A stretch of 64,000 nt of DNA from the NCBI RefSeq assembly GCF_025833875.1, contig NZ_JAOYOD010000001.1, positions 5,181,501 to 5,245,500 of the forward strand, written 5' to 3'. Shown piece by piece: positions 62,294 to 64,000 of this stretch. The first letter of the stretch is position 1, and every line of letters starts with the position of its first letter. Under the pieces are notes generated by a model. That model was not told the DNA's origin, ran no database searches, and was given only the letters and a program-made list of their open reading frames with translations. Made by a program: the position numbers and the translations under genes. The DNA comes from Reichenbachiella ulvae (GTDB lineage: Bacteria > Bacteroidota > Bacteroidia > Cytophagales > Cyclobacteriaceae).

Positions 62294-64000
62294 ATGAAAA
62301 GACTACTTACAATATTTATACTAGGATTATTGCCTCTGATTCATTCTGAGGCAAAGGATATCAATTATTATTTTAGACACATCACCGCCGAAGATGGGTT
62401 GGCTCATACGGATGCAACTGATTTAGTTCAGGACAGGTTTGGGTTTGTTTGGATTGCTACCTTCGGTGGCTTGCAGCGATATGATGGTAATGGCCTGCAA
62501 TTGTTTTGGAATGATGAAAATCAATTAAATGCCGTCTTTAATAATCGTATCAAAGGACTTCATCTTGGTGAGAATGATTTGCTGTGGTTGTCCACAGAAG
62601 GTGGGGTTAAATTATTTGATACAAAAATCAATCAATTTATTAGACTTAAATCAAATGGCAGGGCTGCCAGCGACCTGCTTTCCAGTTCGTGTAGGGATAT
62701 TGTGCAAGGGACGGATGGGGCAATTTATGCATTGTTAGAATCTGGACTTTATCGCATGAGTATTCAAGGCGATGTGTTAAAAACATTCACCCCATTGTAT
62801 AATATTGATTTGAGACAATCCTATATAGGAGAGATTATTGAAGTAAACGGGGATTTGTGGGTTGTTCATACTTCGGGCGTTTTGATGGTTAAGAAGAATC
62901 GTCTAAATGAGCGAAATGGAGCAGTAAAAATAGAGTTAAGTGATAGACGAACTGAAAAGAGTTTTTTTGCATTTCATTCCATTACACAAGTAGATGATAG
63001 CACTTTGCTTTTTGGTTGTAATAACGGGTTTATTGAGGTAAACCTGGCCCAGTCTTTTGGTAATGGTAAGATTTTGGGTAATTATCACAAATTATCTCTG
63101 GATCCATCTACCGGCCAGTATATTGATGTGACAAAGATTATTTGCTATGACAAAAATGAGTATTGGATTGGTACCAATGAAGGTTTAATTTCTGTCAAGA
63201 GTGTTAACGGAGAATATCAAGAGTCTTATTATCAAAATTCGGAATATGATAAAAATTCACTCACCTCCAATCATATCAATTCACTTTGGATAGACGATAT
63301 GGATCATCTTTGGATTACTACCTTCAGCGGTGGAGTTAATTTTATTAATCTTAATCAGAAACAATTTTCCATATTGAATAGGGATCCTTCTCAATTAGAA
63401 AATACTTTGGCTGAAAATTTTGTACGCGCTATTACAAGCGATGCTGCGGGGAATATGTGGCTTGGAACCTGGTCCAAGGGGCTAAATAAGTACAATCCGA
63501 AGACCAATACTTATACACTCTATTCCAAGGAGAGTAAGGACTTTTCACAAGACAAAATCAGAGCACTTGAAATTGATCATGAAGGCCGCTTATGGGTAGG
63601 TACTAATCAGGGACTTTATGTGAAACGACCCTATGTTGATGATTTTATTCCTATCAACTATAGTAATTCCGACATACAAGGGTCATCTTTTTACTGCTTA
63701 GGGGTTGATTATTTTGGACAGGTATGGGCTGGAAGTTGGAATGGAAAAGGATTGAATAGAATTAACTATATCAATGAAAAGGCATTAAAGGTTGAGGTTT
63801 TCAATACCTCTAATAGCAGCATTTGTTCAGATAAAATTACCTATATCTATGCAGACCCTAACTACCCTCAAGTTTTTATTGGGACGAATCAAGGTATGAA
63901 TCACATTTTGTTAAATGATGATGGCCAAGTGAAGAGTGTCTTTCAATACAAGGGGTATGAAGGGGATAGGACGTCTTTGAGCTCTAATTTTGTTTGGCCA
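62294..64000 (+). CDS. propeller-type hybrid sensor, N-terminal part
   Basis: This open frame of 569 codons runs off the right edge. It opens MKRLLTIFILGLLPLIHSEA (signal peptide), then RHITAEDGLAHTDATDLVQD and FGFVWIATFGGLQRYDG, the start of the two-component-regulator propeller. More repeats follow (NDLLWLSTEGGVKLFD, NSLWIDDMDHLWITTFSGGV, GNMWLGTWSKGLNKYNP, GRLWVGTNQGLYV). It is the periplasmic half of a hybrid two-component system or a relative. The output module lies beyond the window, and may be histidine kinase-receiver-AraC or, as in the 29738 gene, an MCP domain. It is the best candidate for the regulator of the shared operator (inference). It has no operator copy itself. Confidence 0.88.
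   Translation, partial: MKRLLTIFILGLLPLIHSEAKDINYYFRHITAEDGLAHTDATDLVQDRFGFVWIATFGGLQRYDGNGLQLFWNDENQLNAVFNNRIKGLHLGENDLLWLSTEGGVKLFDTKINQFIRLKSNGRAASDLLSSSCRDIVQGTDGAIYALLESGLYRMSIQGDVLKTFTPLYNIDLRQSYIGEIIEVNGDLWVVHTSGVLMVKKNRLNERNGAVKIELSDRRTEKSFFAFHSITQVDDSTLLFGCNNGFIEVNLAQSFGNGKILGNYHKLSLDPSTGQYIDVTKIICYDKNEYWIGTNEGLISVKSVNGEYQESYYQNSEYDKNSLTSNHINSLWIDDMDHLWITTFSGGVNFINLNQKQFSILNRDPSQLENTLAENFVRAITSDAAGNMWLGTWSKGLNKYNPKTNTYTLYSKESKDFSQDKIRALEIDHEGRLWVGTNQGLYVKRPYVDDFIPINYSNSDIQGSSFYCLGVDYFGQVWAGSWNGKGLNRINYINEKALKVEVFNTSNSSICSDKITYIYADPNYPQVFIGTNQGMNHILLNDDGQVKSVFQYKGYEGDRTSLSSNFVWP

Overview
The window looks like the chromosome of a marine gliding Bacteroidota, probably a Cytophagales member near Reichenbachiella (lineage is inference). 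Evidence read directly: SusC/SusD pairs, Por/T9SS C-terminal sorting domains, many lipoprotein signals, TAnnTTTG -7 promoter elements, few clear Shine-Dalgarno sites, and an rpsU / tyrosine recombinase / hpf block typical of the phylum.

Left part (1-17.8 kb), mostly core genome: nucleotide-sugar genes (rmlB partial, galE, ugd) on the minus strand; an acyl-CoA dehydrogenase; rpsU, a Xer-type recombinase and hpf; a five-gene minus-strand cluster (NtrC-type regulator, histidine kinase, a protein with kinase-like motifs, a lipoprotein, a DUF4412-like protein); a small secreted protein; gcvP; a DEAD-box helicase; a dihydroorotase; and tRNA-His with its promoter and terminator.

Right part (18-64 kb) starts just after tRNA-His and a decayed initiator-tRNA copy. 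It is a large polysaccharide-utilisation region: five intact sulfatases and one sulfatase remnant, two GH43, two GH27, two parallel beta-helix proteins resembling GH49, two DUF1080 proteins, a ThuA protein, a DUF4380-like protein, a Kelch protein, two tandem SusC/SusD pairs with a SusE-like lipoprotein and a cadherin-repeat secreted protein, a separate TonB-dependent receptor, and two large two-component-type propeller sensors. No standard marine endo-enzyme (GH16, GH82, GH86, alginate or ulvan lyase) was recognised, so the GH49-like proteins are the best candidates for backbone cleavage. The substrate is probably a sulfated polymer with alpha-galactosyl or beta-L-arabinopyranosyl and arabinosyl/xylosyl parts (inference).

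Two things stand out. First, five plus-strand PUL operons (before 18242, 29120, 37822, 53207 and 59261) carry the same upstream element, near TGTACAATAGAGCAAA, ending 42-43 bp before a TAnnTTTG-like -7 box. In four of the five a second, weaker copy lies 21-22 bp downstream, where the -33 element would be. This looks like a direct-repeat activator site defining one regulon. Second, one of these operons encodes a periplasmic two-component-type propeller plus Y_Y_Y sensor fused not to a histidine kinase but to HAMP-like segments and a full methyl-accepting chemotaxis signalling domain. It is preceded by a small membrane protein with a HisKA-like helix pair but no ATPase domain. This suggests that glycan sensing is coupled to chemotaxis or gliding and co-induced with the degradation enzymes.
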